A stretch of DNA of 64,000 bases from Desulfosudis oleivorans. Lineage in GTDB: Bacteria > Desulfobacterota > Desulfobacteria > Desulfobacterales > SURF-7. The position numbers and the translations under genes were made by a program. Below, piece by piece: positions 9,185-17,828 of the stretch. The notes beneath the pieces were generated by a model that was not told the DNA's origin, did no database searches, and saw only the letters and a list, made by a program, of their open reading frames with translations. The DNA lies in NCBI GenBank assembly GCA_020723325.1, contig DYJD01000002.1, positions 285,629 to 349,628 of the forward strand, in the 5' to 3' direction. Every line of letters starts with the position of its first letter. The stretch's first letter is position 1.

Positions 9185-10416
9185 TCACCGTCCCCGGCTT
9201 CGCTTTGAGCCGTATTTTTTTGGCTACGACGCACTAATTCGATCAGGTCGGGATGCGGCGATAGTGAAATCTTGCCCTGCCAAGGAAGTCCCGCTTCCTG
9301 GGCATTAGCAACAGCTTGATTGAACAGAGAGATAGCTATTTCTGTTCCCACCTTATATTTTTTGGGTTCAATGCCCGGCTCAGCTACTAATTCCCAAATT
9401 AATTCCTGGGTAGGGAGCAGTTGGCATCGTGACCGGAGATCTGCCCCTTCTTCACGCGTCATTGTTGCCGCCAGCAGGCCAAGCGCGGCTAAAACAGTTC
9501 TGGCTTTGGCATCTATCTGATGTTCTTGGCCATTTTTCCCACTAAGTGGAAACTTCAGCCTACGAATCGCTGACAGTGAAATAACCGTTGTTTGTATGGC
9601 TCTCTTAATGGTGATTCCGCCTTCTATGATCTGTGGTGGTATATTGCTATGGTTCACTTCCGAAGGTTTGCCATCTTTTTTCTTACCGATTTTTACCGGT
9701 TTATCACCAGCCGATTTGATATCTATGGTCCAGTCAGGATTATGATCGTTTTTTTCGATTCGATTATAAATAGGACCGGCATCAAGCCTCACCTGAAGAG
9801 GGTCAATTCGGCTGCTGGTATTAACACCTATTTGAGCATTGACACCAATAATTTCAGAAACGATAGCCCTTTGAATTTTTGCACCTAATCCGCCCCTAGG
9901 ACCAGTGGAATCCCATACACCGAAAACCAGTGCCGTTGGGCAGACGCCGAACAGACCTGTGGCATTCTGTACATCTGTTATGTCCAAAATCTTTCCAATA
10001 CAAGATTTTCGAAACATCACTTTGTTACCGTTTTCCTCGATCAAGCTGTCTCTGAAAATGGCATCCGCGATACGATGGGGAGCTTCCAGGCTGGAAACTG
10101 TGAACTTTTTAAGGAGGCGGTCATCATCGAAATTTGCCTCTAAAACCGGCAGTTTTATGCGTTCCCCACGCACGGCCGATAGAAGCGCCAATTCCATTCG
10201 GTTCGCCTGTGACTGAACCGAATCGAGAAGCACACAAGAGACAGGTTCACCATTTATAATGCGGGTTTCCACAGCGTATTTACCTCCCTCATAAGTGGGC
10301 GGAAACACCTTATCTCCCGGACCTCCGGCCGGCTGGTACTCTGTAATACAGCGGAACGCCGCTGCTTTTTCACCAACCGCTTGCTGCAATGTATTCAGAT
10401 TCAATTCTTCCGACAT
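9181..10416 (-). CDS. csb1: Csb1, Cas7-type backbone subunit (GSU0053 family)
   Basis: 411 aa. Recognised by LLDSVQSQANRMELALL near residue 65 and GVNTSSRIDPLQVR in the middle, both typical of Csb1/GSU0053, the Cas7 homologue that coats crRNA in type I-G Cascade. A strong AGGAGAAAGG sits just before the ATG at 10416. It starts 13 bp after the HIRAN gene stop, so the two are almost certainly on one mRNA. Csb2 follows with overlapping stop and start codons. Confidence 0.94.
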   Translation of the reverse strand: MSEELNLNTLQQAVGEKAAAFRCITEYQPAGGPGDKVFPPTYEGGKYAVETRIINGEPVSCVLLDSVQSQANRMELALLSAVRGERIKLPVLEANFDDDRLLKKFTVSSLEAPHRIADAIFRDSLIEENGNKVMFRKSCIGKILDITDVQNATGLFGVCPTALVFGVWDSTGPRGGLGAKIQRAIVSEIIGVNAQIGVNTSSRIDPLQVRLDAGPIYNRIEKNDHNPDWTIDIKSAGDKPVKIGKKKDGKPSEVNHSNIPPQIIEGGITIKRAIQTTVISLSAIRRLKFPLSGKNGQEHQIDAKARTVLAALGLLAATMTREEGADLRSRCQLLPTQELIWELVAEPGIEPKKYKVGTEIAISLFNQAVANAQEAGLPWQGKISLSPHPDLIELVRRSQKNTAQSEAGDGE

Positions 10417-10429
10417 AACCTTTCTCCTT

Positions 10430-10861
10430 TCATTTATATGTGTTTTTAGAATATTGATTATAAATTATTCCCACCTCTACCCGCACAACAATCCACCCTT
10501 TACCCGAGTCGACCTCGTATATACGGCACTCCAAATCCGCGCCTTGTTCCAGCAAACGGCTGATGTGTTTTTTGTCCGAGCGGGGCACGTAGCCGAGCTT
10601 GGAATTGCCCAGGTGAATCTCCACGGCAAAGGAATCGTAGCGGTTGCGCGGCTCGCGGGTCAGGCGGAGCCGGTCGATGGGCCGCAGGCGCGATATCAGG
10701 GAAGGGCCTTTATAGTATTGGAAACCGGCAATGGAAAAACGGTTGAGTAGCAGACGGGCCGACGGCTCGGAGGCCATGGGAGCGGCTCCGGCCGACGGCG
10801 CCAGGACGGCCAGGGGCAGGGCGCTGATCATTTTCAGAAACTTGCGGCGGTTTGCGGCCAT
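10430..10861 (-). CDS. HIRAN-domain protein with twin-arginine signal, first in the cas operon
   Basis: 143 aa from the ATG at 10861, which has an AGGAGG site 5-10 bases upstream; the longer frame from 10915 lacks this. The N-terminus NRRKFLKMISALPLAVLAPSAGA matches a Tat signal peptide. The mature part has the HIRAN pattern: FSIAGFQYYKGP, DRLRLTREPRNRYDSFAVEI, KLGYVPRSDKKHISRLLEQG. HIRAN domains, best known from HLTF/Rad5, bind 3' DNA ends; small exported bacterial HIRAN proteins are known but uncharacterised. Its 13-bp spacing to csb1 places it in the CRISPR transcript. A periplasmic DNA-end binder in a cas operon is puzzling; it may simply be a passenger. Confidence 0.85.
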   Translation of the reverse strand: MAANRRKFLKMISALPLAVLAPSAGAAPMASEPSARLLLNRFSIAGFQYYKGPSLISRLRPIDRLRLTREPRNRYDSFAVEIHLGNSKLGYVPRSDKKHISRLLEQGADLECRIYEVDSGKGWIVVRVEVGIIYNQYSKNTYK

Positions 10862-10987
10862 GGGAAACCTCCTTGGTTGTTGGCAAATCTTTTCCCGATC
10901 GAGGCAGATAAACATCTGAGTGGCAACGGTTCAGCATAGCCCATATCATAGGTGGTGGGACATCCGGGTTCCCAGGTTTTTATTTTT

Positions 10988-11989
10988 TTATTCTGTCTCC
11001 TGAATTCTGAGTTCTGGATTCTGAATTTTATAAATCTTCTCCATTTTGTTGATTTCCGTCCGAATCTCTTCCCGCAACTCAGCCGGCGCGACCACCTCGC
11101 AGTCCGCGCCGAATTGCAGGATTTTCATTTTAATCTCCCGGAAATCGGCGGCCGGCAGGGTCAGCTCCAGTCCGCCGCCGGGCAGCTCGAAAAGGATCTG
11201 GTGCGAATGCCAGTGCTGTTCCCGGATCCAGCGGGATCGGAATGATGAAAACCGCTGCGTTACCGGCACGGTTTCATCACCGTGAAACAAGCCGAAGGCA
11301 TTCTGTAGCATGGGGCGCCAGGCGCTTTCCGGGCGCGATTCAAAGCTTTGTTCAAGAGACGAAAGCGCATGCATGCGCGACAGGTAAAAAAGCCGCCAGT
11401 CTTCCCGTTTGCGGCACCAGGCGATCAGAACCCAGGAGGCATTGTAATGCAGCAAATGGTGGGGCTCGACAGTGCGCTCTGTGCGCGCGTTTGTTTGGGG
11501 CGAATGATATTGAAAGGAGATCAGGCGGCGATTCAGTAAAGCCCAGGCGCTCAATCGGAAAATCTCTTCCTGGGCCGGAGAAAATCCACTCCAGACAGCG
11601 GAAAAGGCGCTATCAACCGATTCAGGATCAAAGCCGGTGCGGCGCGCTCCGGAGAAAATTTTTTCTTGCAGGCGGTCCAGCTCGCGACTGATATACCCGC
11701 CGGCGGATTGCTCCAGCAAACGCCGGGCCGTGAGCAGGCAGAGCACCTCCTGCTGGCTGGCCGGCAGGCAGGGGAGTTCATACAGGTCATTGGAGTAATA
11801 ATATCCCTTGCGACTGGAATCATATTCCAAAGGTGCGTTGAAACGGTCCCGCAGGCAATTGATATCCCGTTGGGCGGTTTTTTGGGAAACTTCAAAGTGG
11901 GCGGCCAAACGCGCGGCGTTGGGATGCCGACCGCTCTTGGCCTGTTCATGAAGCCAGACGACGCGTTCAAATTGAGGAAATAGCGGCAT
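10988..11989 (-). CDS. WYL-domain transcriptional regulator
   Basis: 333 aa. The start at 11989 is preceded by AAGGAG at 6 bases; longer frames start from a TTG lying inside an inverted repeat. The N-terminal HTH (ARLAAHFEVSQKTAQRDINCLRDRF, residues about 26-50) is followed by a WYL domain in the middle (RLISFQYHSPQ, EPHHLLHYNASWVLIAWC, RLFYLSRM) and a WCX-like C-terminal domain (LELTLPAADFREIKMKIL, VVAPAELREEIRTEI). WYL regulators sense ligands, possibly nucleic acids, and frequently control CRISPR or other defence operons. It lies 126 bp before the HIRAN-csb1 genes on the same strand and probably regulates them. Confidence 0.9.
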   Translation of the reverse strand: MPLFPQFERVVWLHEQAKSGRHPNAARLAAHFEVSQKTAQRDINCLRDRFNAPLEYDSSRKGYYYSNDLYELPCLPASQQEVLCLLTARRLLEQSAGGYISRELDRLQEKIFSGARRTGFDPESVDSAFSAVWSGFSPAQEEIFRLSAWALLNRRLISFQYHSPQTNARTERTVEPHHLLHYNASWVLIAWCRKREDWRLFYLSRMHALSSLEQSFESRPESAWRPMLQNAFGLFHGDETVPVTQRFSSFRSRWIREQHWHSHQILFELPGGGLELTLPAADFREIKMKILQFGADCEVVAPAELREEIRTEINKMEKIYKIQNPELRIQETE

Positions 11990-12008
11990 AACCATCTCCT
12001 TATTTTTG

Positions 12009-12093
12009 GGGGTCAAACCTTGATTATTGCACTAATCGAATCGCCAAATGATGGAACGTCCGTGGATTAAAGCAAAAATCAAGGTTTGACCCC
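12009..12093. repeat. 85-bp element with 17-bp perfect terminal inverted repeats
   Basis: GGGGTCAAACCTTGATT (12009-12025) and AATCAAGGTTTGACCCC (12077-12093) are exact reverse complements. They enclose 51 bp between the WYL gene and ppnP. The core TCAAGGTTTGACC recurs at 40358-40370. This looks like a small REP/MITE-like element or a long-loop hairpin placed at the WYL promoter. No transposase is nearby. Confidence 0.7.
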
Positions 12094-12112
12094 ATGACCG
12101 ACCCCACAACCA

Positions 12113-12427
12113 TTATTTAATGAAAGAACAGCAATAGTCGCTGACGGTTTTCACTTTCAGGCTGAATTTGGAGCCGGCAGGAACTTCAAAGGATTGGCCG
12201 CCTGAAACCTGGCGCCATTCCTGGGAGCCCGGCAGCAGCACAGTGAGATCGCCACTGATGATTTCCATGATTTCTTTTTCCGCTGTATTGAATTCGTATT
12301 CTCCGGGAAGCATGACGCCGAGGGTCTTTTTAGAGCCATCCGGAAACAGGATCGTGCGGCTTACGACTTTTCCGCCGAAATAGATATTGGCTTCCCGTAT
12401 CACGGTTACGTTTTTAAATTCCGACAT
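12113..12427 (-). CDS. ppnP: Pyrimidine/purine nucleoside phosphorylase (DUF1255 family)
   Basis: 104 aa, full length for the small cupin-type PpnP (YaiE) family. Characteristic stretches are [39 protein letters not shown] and [14 protein letters not shown], which form the single cupin barrel. It splits nucleosides with phosphate in salvage. The next gene upstream is the patatin-like protein, 18 bp away on the same strand, so a shared transcript is likely, although the functions are unrelated. Confidence 0.9.
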   Translation of the reverse strand: MSEFKNVTVIREANIYFGGKVVSRTILFPDGSKKTLGVMLPGEYEFNTAEKEIMEIISGDLTVLLPGSQEWRQVSGGQSFEVPAGSKFSLKVKTVSDYCCSFIK

Positions 12428-12445
12428 GAGGGTTCCTTTCTGATT

Positions 12446-13372
12446 TTAGGGGGCCGGCGCCGGCTTGGTTTTGGCGCTGATGGCCGCCCGGATTTCGGGG
12501 AGTGCGGCCCGGGCCGCTTTTTCGCCCGCTTCGATCAAACGTTTTTTCTGAGTGAAATCATCGTAGGTGACATTGCCCACATCCGGATGGATGACCACGT
12601 CGGCGTCCTTTACTCCCAACACGCCGATCTGGGCCGACATGATGGTGACGGAATGATAGGCCACTTCAATGGGATTTTTCGGGGTCTGCTGGGGCAGGGC
12701 CGGATCAATGACCACGGCGATGACCACATCGGCGCCTTTTTTGCGCACAAAATCAACGGGAATGGGGTCGGTTACACCGCCGTCCACAAACACCCGGCCA
12801 TTGATTTCCACCGGCACAAATACACCGGGAATGGCGCAGGAGGCATGCACGGCCCGGGCTACGGGACCTTGATCAAATAATACGGACCGGCCCTGGCGCA
12901 AATCAACGGCCACCGCGCCATAGGGAATTTTCATTTGTTCAATGGTTTTATTGCGCAGGTGGGTATTCAAAAAGGCTTCCAATTTTTCGCCCTTGACAAA
13001 GCCGCCGGAAAAAATTGAAAACGCCCCGAAGTCGAAGATGTCTTCTTCCTGAATGGCAATGGCATGGAATTCCGCATCCAGCACGCTGCCCGTATCGGCA
13101 TAGATGGCGCCGATTAAGCTGCCCACGGATGTGCCGATGATCACATGGATGGGAATTTTCTCCTGCTCCAGCACCCGGAGAACCCCGATTTCGGCAAAGC
13201 CCCGGGCGCCTCCGCCGCCAAGGGCGACTCCCACCTTGGGCGGTATTTGCGCGTCGGTGGCTATGGCAGATTTTTCGTCGGGTTTGGCTCCGAACAAAAC
13301 GCAGGCCGGCAATAAATAACACATCAGCAATACCAAGGTTGTTGCAAGAAGCGGATTTTTGCACGTGCTCAT
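12446..13372 (-). CDS. Patatin-like phospholipase, lipoprotein
   Basis: 308 aa from the ATG at 13372, preceded by AAGGA. A lipoprotein signal with lipobox LLPAC (Cys about residue 24) suggests outer-membrane or periplasmic anchoring. The patatin catalytic pattern is complete: oxyanion loop GGGGARG, nucleophile motif GTSVG, and DGG (FVDGGVTDP) carrying the Asp of the Ser-Asp dyad. The family (RssA/YchK-like) hydrolyses acyl esters of phospholipids. Its location next to phaC may only reflect lipid-related clustering. Confidence 0.9.
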   Translation of the reverse strand: MSTCKNPLLATTLVLLMCYLLPACVLFGAKPDEKSAIATDAQIPPKVGVALGGGGARGFAEIGVLRVLEQEKIPIHVIIGTSVGSLIGAIYADTGSVLDAEFHAIAIQEEDIFDFGAFSIFSGGFVKGEKLEAFLNTHLRNKTIEQMKIPYGAVAVDLRQGRSVLFDQGPVARAVHASCAIPGVFVPVEINGRVFVDGGVTDPIPVDFVRKKGADVVIAVVIDPALPQQTPKNPIEVAYHSVTIMSAQIGVLGVKDADVVIHPDVGNVTYDDFTQKKRLIEAGEKAARAALPEIRAAISAKTKPAPAP

Positions 13373-13587
13373 AGGATTTCCTTTGCAGAAATGATTTTTT
13401 GATTTGTATCTTTTCATACTTGATCCGGAAACCTTTTGGCAAGCAGATAGTAAAATTCAAAAAGCCGGGTTTGTGAAAGTCTGTACAAAAAAATTCTTAA
13501 TCTTGCCCTTGCTCTTAATCTTGGTCATAATCATATTAAGACAAAAATTCCTGAATTGACGCATTGCCCTGGAAAGGAAAACCGATC

Positions 13588-15435
13588 ATGCCGGATCAGA
13601 AAAACCCAAGCGCAACCGCTCAACCGATGAATATAAAGGAATTGGCCCAAATCATGGCGGAAGTGAATGCCAAGAGTCGCAACCTGGTCCAGAAATATCT
13701 GGAAAAGAAACGCCAGTCCCGGGAAATCGACCAGACCGAGGTCCAGGTCATCCTGCGCAGTTTCCAGGACCTGGCCGTCAAGCTGGCAGAGGACCCCATT
13801 CAGCTTTTCAATGCCCAGATGTCCTACTGGAACGACTATTGGAATCTGGTGCAGAAAAGCGCCCTTCATTTCTTTGGCCAAAAAAACGAGGCGGTCATCA
13901 CGGCCGATAAATCGGACAAGCGCTTTCGCCATACGGACTGGGATGAGAATCCTTTGTTCAATTTCATCAAGCAGAGTTATCTGCTGACTTCCAGGGCCAT
14001 CCGCAATACGGTTCAGAATATTCAAGGTCTGGATGACCGCACCCAGCAGCGGGTGGAATTCTACACCAGCCAGTATCTTGATGCCATGTCGCCCACCAAT
14101 TTTATCGGCACCAATCCGGAGCTACTGCAAAAAACCATTGAAACGCGCGGTGAAAATCTGCTCAAAGGGCTGAATAACCTGTTGGCTGATTTGGACCGCA
14201 GCCCCTGCCAATTGCAGATCAGCATGACCGACATGCAGGCTTTTGAAATCGGCAAAAACGTGGCGGTCACCCCTGGAAAAGTTGTTTACCAAAACGACCT
14301 GATCCAATTGATCCAATACCAGCCGACAACCCAGGCGGTATTCCAGCGGCCCCTGCTGTTTGTGCCGCCCTGGATCAACAAATATTATATTCTTGATCTG
14401 ACCCAGAAGAACTCCATGGTGAAATGGATGGTGGATCAGGGTTACACCGTCTTCATGATTTCCTGGGCCAATCCGGATGAAACCCTTAAAGACAAGGATT
14501 TCCAAGACTACATGGCCGAGGGACCGGTGGCGGCCTTGCGCGCCATTGAGAACCTCACCGGTCAAAAACAGGTAAACTGTATCGGCTATTGCATGGGCGG
14601 TACGCTTCTGGCCTGCGCCACCGCCTATCTGCAAGCCATAGGGGAAGGAGAGCGAATCGCCGACAATACCTATATGGCTTCTTTGCTGGATTTCAGCATA
14701 CCCGGGGGCATCGGCGTCTTTATCGATGAAACCCAGGTCAGCGCCTTTGAGCGCAAGATGAATGAAAAGGGCTATCTGGACGGCTGCGCCATGTCCAACA
14801 GTTTCAGTATGCTGCGCGCCAATGACCTGGTCTGGTCCTATGTGGTCAACAATTATCTCAAGGGGGAAGGGCCGGTTGCCTTTGACATTTTGTTCTGGAA
14901 TTCGGACGCCACCAACATGCCGGCCAAGATGCATTCCTTTTATCTGCGCAACATGTACATGCAGAACCGCCTGCGGGAACCCGGCGTACTGATCTTGAAA
15001 GGCATTCCCATTGATTTGTCCAAAATCGCCATTCCGGTCTATTTTATTTCCACCCGGGAGGACCACATCGCCATGTGGCAGGCCACCTATGCCGGCACCA
15101 AACTCCACCAAGGGCCGGTGCGTTTTGTACTGGGGGCCTCCGGCCATGTGGCCGGCATTGTTAATCCGCCGCCCAAAATCAAATACGGGCATTGGACCAA
15201 TGATCAACTACCGGATACACCCGAGGCCTGGCTGGCGGAAGCCCGCTACCAGGAAAGTTCCTGGTGGCTCGATTGGCTGGCTTGGAACCGCCAACATGCG
15301 GGTGAGATGGTGCCGGCGCGTGTGGTCGGCCAAGGAAGTGAGAAAGCCTTAGAAGATGCCCCGGGATGCTATGTCACCCGGCGCCTGGACCGGCCGGAAA
15401 GCGGCGTGTGCTATCTGCCGAATGCCTTGCTATAG
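13588..15435 (+). CDS. phaC: Class I-type polyhydroxyalkanoate synthase
   Basis: 615 aa from the ATG at 13588, with an AAGGAAAA site upstream. The alpha/beta-hydrolase core carries the lipase-like box GYCMGG with nucleophile Cys335, Asp492 in STREDHIAMW and His520 in GASGHVAG, the full triad of PhaC. The N-terminal domain of about 210 residues and the total length fit class I (or I/III-intermediate) synthases. It polymerises (R)-3-hydroxyacyl-CoA at the granule surface. No phaA or phaB is adjacent; phaJ, a PhaE-like gene, phasins and phaR are found 45 kb away in this window. It converges on the next gene with only 2 bp between stops. Confidence 0.95.
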   Translation: MPDQKNPSATAQPMNIKELAQIMAEVNAKSRNLVQKYLEKKRQSREIDQTEVQVILRSFQDLAVKLAEDPIQLFNAQMSYWNDYWNLVQKSALHFFGQKNEAVITADKSDKRFRHTDWDENPLFNFIKQSYLLTSRAIRNTVQNIQGLDDRTQQRVEFYTSQYLDAMSPTNFIGTNPELLQKTIETRGENLLKGLNNLLADLDRSPCQLQISMTDMQAFEIGKNVAVTPGKVVYQNDLIQLIQYQPTTQAVFQRPLLFVPPWINKYYILDLTQKNSMVKWMVDQGYTVFMISWANPDETLKDKDFQDYMAEGPVAALRAIENLTGQKQVNCIGYCMGGTLLACATAYLQAIGEGERIADNTYMASLLDFSIPGGIGVFIDETQVSAFERKMNEKGYLDGCAMSNSFSMLRANDLVWSYVVNNYLKGEGPVAFDILFWNSDATNMPAKMHSFYLRNMYMQNRLREPGVLILKGIPIDLSKIAIPVYFISTREDHIAMWQATYAGTKLHQGPVRFVLGASGHVAGIVNPPPKIKYGHWTNDQLPDTPEAWLAEARYQESSWWLDWLAWNRQHAGEMVPARVVGQGSEKALEDAPGCYVTRRLDRPESGVCYLPNALL

Positions 15436-15437
15436 AA

Positions 15438-16412
15438 TCAATACAGGTCGTTGACAAAGGCTTGTATGTCGCTGCGCCAAACAGTCGGTATGATTGCTGC
15501 AAAATTCGAATGTCCGACACCCGGGTAGGATTTGAACTGTTTGGGGCCGGGCAGGTTTGCATACACCTGCCCGGCTTCTTCCAGGGATACACGTTGATCC
15601 AGTTGGCCATGTAAAACCAGGACTGGAAGGTTCACCATTTTCGCAAATTCAGCCGGATTATGATCAAAGGGGTTCACATCATTCTGAAGACCACCCCAAA
15701 GCAGAATCAGGTGAGCAGAAGGAAAAGCAGGAATGCCCATAGCATTAAAACGGTTTTTCACGGTTTGTAAGAGATTATCAAAAGTACTTTCAAGGATAAT
15801 TCCCCTGGGTGATAGTTTATATAGCGCTACAGCGCGTAAAACGGCAGAACCACCCATGGAAACGCCATATAAAACTATGGTTTTATCCGGCCATTTGAGG
15901 CTGCAATAGTCATAACAGGCCTTTACATCTTCGGCTTCTTTAATGCCGATGGTTGTCCCGCTCCCGCTGGATTCGCCGCTCCCATAAAAATCGAGTAAAA
16001 AGGAATCCCATCCCAAATCCCATAGCTCCTTTGCAATCGGCAAAAGGCTTGCTTTGCTGGAGGAATATCCATGAAAACATAGGAAAATTATATTGCTATC
16101 GGTTTTTGAAACATGCCAACCTTCAATAGTGTCGCCCGATTGGTTAGTAAATATATATTTTTGAAATAATAGTCCAATATCAGCAGGTGTGCTGCTGTTG
16201 AGTGGTCGCGGGATAGTGACACCTGTAAAGAGGATTGAAATTTTTTCAAACCATGAGAGTTTCTCCGGTTTGGGACTGCGGATACCTGAAGGGGAAAACG
16301 ACATCATGGATTTGGCTTGTTTCCACGCGAAATAATTATATAAACATACTATCGAGGCGAATAAAAAGACAATACTGATAATTCTTCTTCGAGATCCTTT
16401 TTCCCTGATCAT
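15438..16412 (-). CDS. Membrane-anchored alpha/beta hydrolase
   Basis: 324 aa from the ATG at 16412, preceded by GGGGAAAGG. The N-terminal hydrophobic segment (RRIISIVFLFASIVCLYNYFA after a basic start) looks like a signal anchor. The hydrolase fold shows FLCFHGYSSSK, nucleophile elbow GVSMGG, LVLHGQLDQRVS (Asp region) and GVGHSNF (His), like BAAT/YqkD-type 'bem46' hydrolases. The substrate is unknown. It is convergent with phaC; the upstream 200 bp are AT-rich. Confidence 0.85.
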   Translation of the reverse strand: MIREKGSRRRIISIVFLFASIVCLYNYFAWKQAKSMMSFSPSGIRSPKPEKLSWFEKISILFTGVTIPRPLNSSTPADIGLLFQKYIFTNQSGDTIEGWHVSKTDSNIIFLCFHGYSSSKASLLPIAKELWDLGWDSFLLDFYGSGESSGSGTTIGIKEAEDVKACYDYCSLKWPDKTIVLYGVSMGGSAVLRAVALYKLSPRGIILESTFDNLLQTVKNRFNAMGIPAFPSAHLILLWGGLQNDVNPFDHNPAEFAKMVNLPVLVLHGQLDQRVSLEEAGQVYANLPGPKQFKSYPGVGHSNFAAIIPTVWRSDIQAFVNDLY

Positions 16413-16568
16413 GTCTGCCTTTCCCCGGCTTTCCAAGAATAAAAATTTCTCCGAGTTTATGAATATATATTTTTCATGTCAAGTAGTTATCTTGGCTCAT
16501 TCCAGCCGAAATCCTAATGCTGATAGCATGCCTATGATCAGAAATTGTAGCATTAAAGTAAAAAAGGC

Positions 16569-16597
16569 TTGACATATTATACCGAATGGTATATTTA
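16569..16597 (+). promoter_or_regulatory. Promoter with TetR operator for the tetR-thioesterase locus
   Basis: TTGACA at 16569-16574 and TATTTA at 16592-16597 are spaced by 17 bp. The spacer contains the dyad TATACC-GAAT-GGTATA (16578-16593), placed where a bound repressor would block polymerase. An almost identical dyad occurs before the thioesterase gene. Confidence 0.75.
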
Positions 16598-16621
16598 AGA
16601 TTAAAAAATCAGGAGAACCAC

Positions 16622-17215
16622 ATGGGCAAGGCAGAGGAAACCCGGCAATACATTATCGAGCGCGCGGCGCCGATTTTTAACAAATTCGGTTATGAAGGCA
16701 CATCCATGTCGCAACTGGTGACCGCCATCGGGATGACCAAAGGCGCCATTTACGGGAATTTCAAGGACAAGGATGAAATCTCCCTGGCAGCCTTCGAGCA
16801 CAACTTCGGCAACATCGCAAAACAGATTGAGCAGCGGGTGCGCGCCAAGGAAAATACCTGTGACAAACTCATCGCCTTTGCCAATTTCTACCTGGACGAA
16901 TTTGCGGAAATTTCCCAACAGGGCGGATGTCCTTTGCTCAATGCCGCCATTGATTCCGACAACACCCATCAGCCGCTAAAGGAAAAGGTGGCCCAGGCCC
17001 TGGAAGGCTGGTTGAACACCATCGCCCGCATCGTTCACAGCGGCATCAAGAAAGGGCAGATCAACCGGCAAGTCAAGCCCGAACAGATCGCCACGGTGTT
17101 TGTATCCCTCATCGAGGGCGGCATCATGCTTTCCCGGGCAAGCGGAAACACCATCCACCTGAGCCGGAACATCGACCATATCATCCACATGGTGAACCAG
17201 GAACTCAGGCTATAA
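16622..17215 (+). CDS. TetR/AcrR-family repressor
   Basis: 197 aa. The start at 16622 has AGGAGA 6 bases upstream. The N-terminal HTH (TRQYIIERAAPIFNKFGYEGTSMSQLVTAIGMTKGAIYGNFKDKDE) is a textbook TetR_N; the C-terminal half includes QQGGCPLLNAAIDSDNTHQ and resembles TetR_C_6/YxaF-type ligand domains. The matching dyads before this gene and before the next gene indicate that it represses both itself and the thioesterase. The ligand is probably acyl or aromatic, from the neighbour's function; this is inference. Confidence 0.93.
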   Translation: MGKAEETRQYIIERAAPIFNKFGYEGTSMSQLVTAIGMTKGAIYGNFKDKDEISLAAFEHNFGNIAKQIEQRVRAKENTCDKLIAFANFYLDEFAEISQQGGCPLLNAAIDSDNTHQPLKEKVAQALEGWLNTIARIVHSGIKKGQINRQVKPEQIATVFVSLIEGGIMLSRASGNTIHLSRNIDHIIHMVNQELRL

Positions 17216-17222
17216 TTTTTTT

Positions 17223-17251
17223 TTGCCATATAATATACCGATTGGTATAAA
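17223..17251 (+). promoter_or_regulatory. Second TetR operator and promoter before the thioesterase
   Basis: TTGCCA at 17223-17228 and TATAAA at 17246-17251 are 17 bp apart. The dyad TATACC-GATT-GGTATA (17234-17249) differs by one spacer base from the operator before tetR. The thioesterase and downstream iron-sulfur gene are thus likely under the same repressor. Confidence 0.78.
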
Positions 17252-17289
17252 TTAATCGTTCACTTTTCAATAAAAGAAGGAGAAGCATC

Positions 17290-17808
17290 ATGGAAAAGCA
17301 TCTGATCAGCGGTTTTGAGGCCGTAAAAGGAATCCAGGAAGGCCTTTATCCCGAGCCTTCCATGGCCCTCACAATTCCCATGAAATTAACAGCGGTTGAA
17401 AAAGGCGCAGTTGAATTCACGGTTACGGCCGACCACAGGCACCTCAACCCCATGGGCGGCGTACATGGCGGGTTTGCCGCCACTGCCCTTGACTCGGCCA
17501 CCGGCGCGGCCGTTCATACCATGCTCGAACCGGGCGAAAGCTATGGGACCGTGGATTTGAATGTCAAAATGCTCAAACCCGTATCGCAGGACAAGGCCCT
17601 CTACGCCAGGGGAAAGGTCCTTCACATGTCCAAACGGTTAGGGATTTCGGAGGCGACATTGGTTGACGGCGATGGGAAGATCTATGCGCACGCCACTTGC
17701 ACTTGCATGATCCTCCGTTCAGAATCCTCAGGCAATGTGGTTGAATTAAAGGCGGCAGACAAAACCAGTGTAGAATCGTTCATGAAGAATAGACACCGAA
17801 TCGGCTGA
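17290..17808 (+). CDS. PaaI-family hotdog thioesterase
   Basis: 172 aa, with AAGAAGGAG before the ATG. The hotdog fold is recognised by HLNPMGGVHGGFAATALDSATGAAV, the 4-hydroxybenzoyl-CoA/PaaI thioesterase signature in which the HGG region binds substrate, and by TVDLNVKMLKPV. It hydrolyses acyl- or aryl-CoA esters in the cytoplasm. It follows tetR and its own operator, so it is probably induced when an acyl-CoA or related ligand accumulates. Confidence 0.9.
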   Translation: MEKHLISGFEAVKGIQEGLYPEPSMALTIPMKLTAVEKGAVEFTVTADHRHLNPMGGVHGGFAATALDSATGAAVHTMLEPGESYGTVDLNVKMLKPVSQDKALYARGKVLHMSKRLGISEATLVDGDGKIYAHATCTCMILRSESSGNVVELKAADKTSVESFMKNRHRIG

Positions 17809-17828
17809 TAAGCATAGGAGAAAAAGCC

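Noticed and set aside
14122-15207. Minus-strand 361-aa frame inside phaC
   Set aside because: Antisense shadow of phaC; no domain and no ribosome site.
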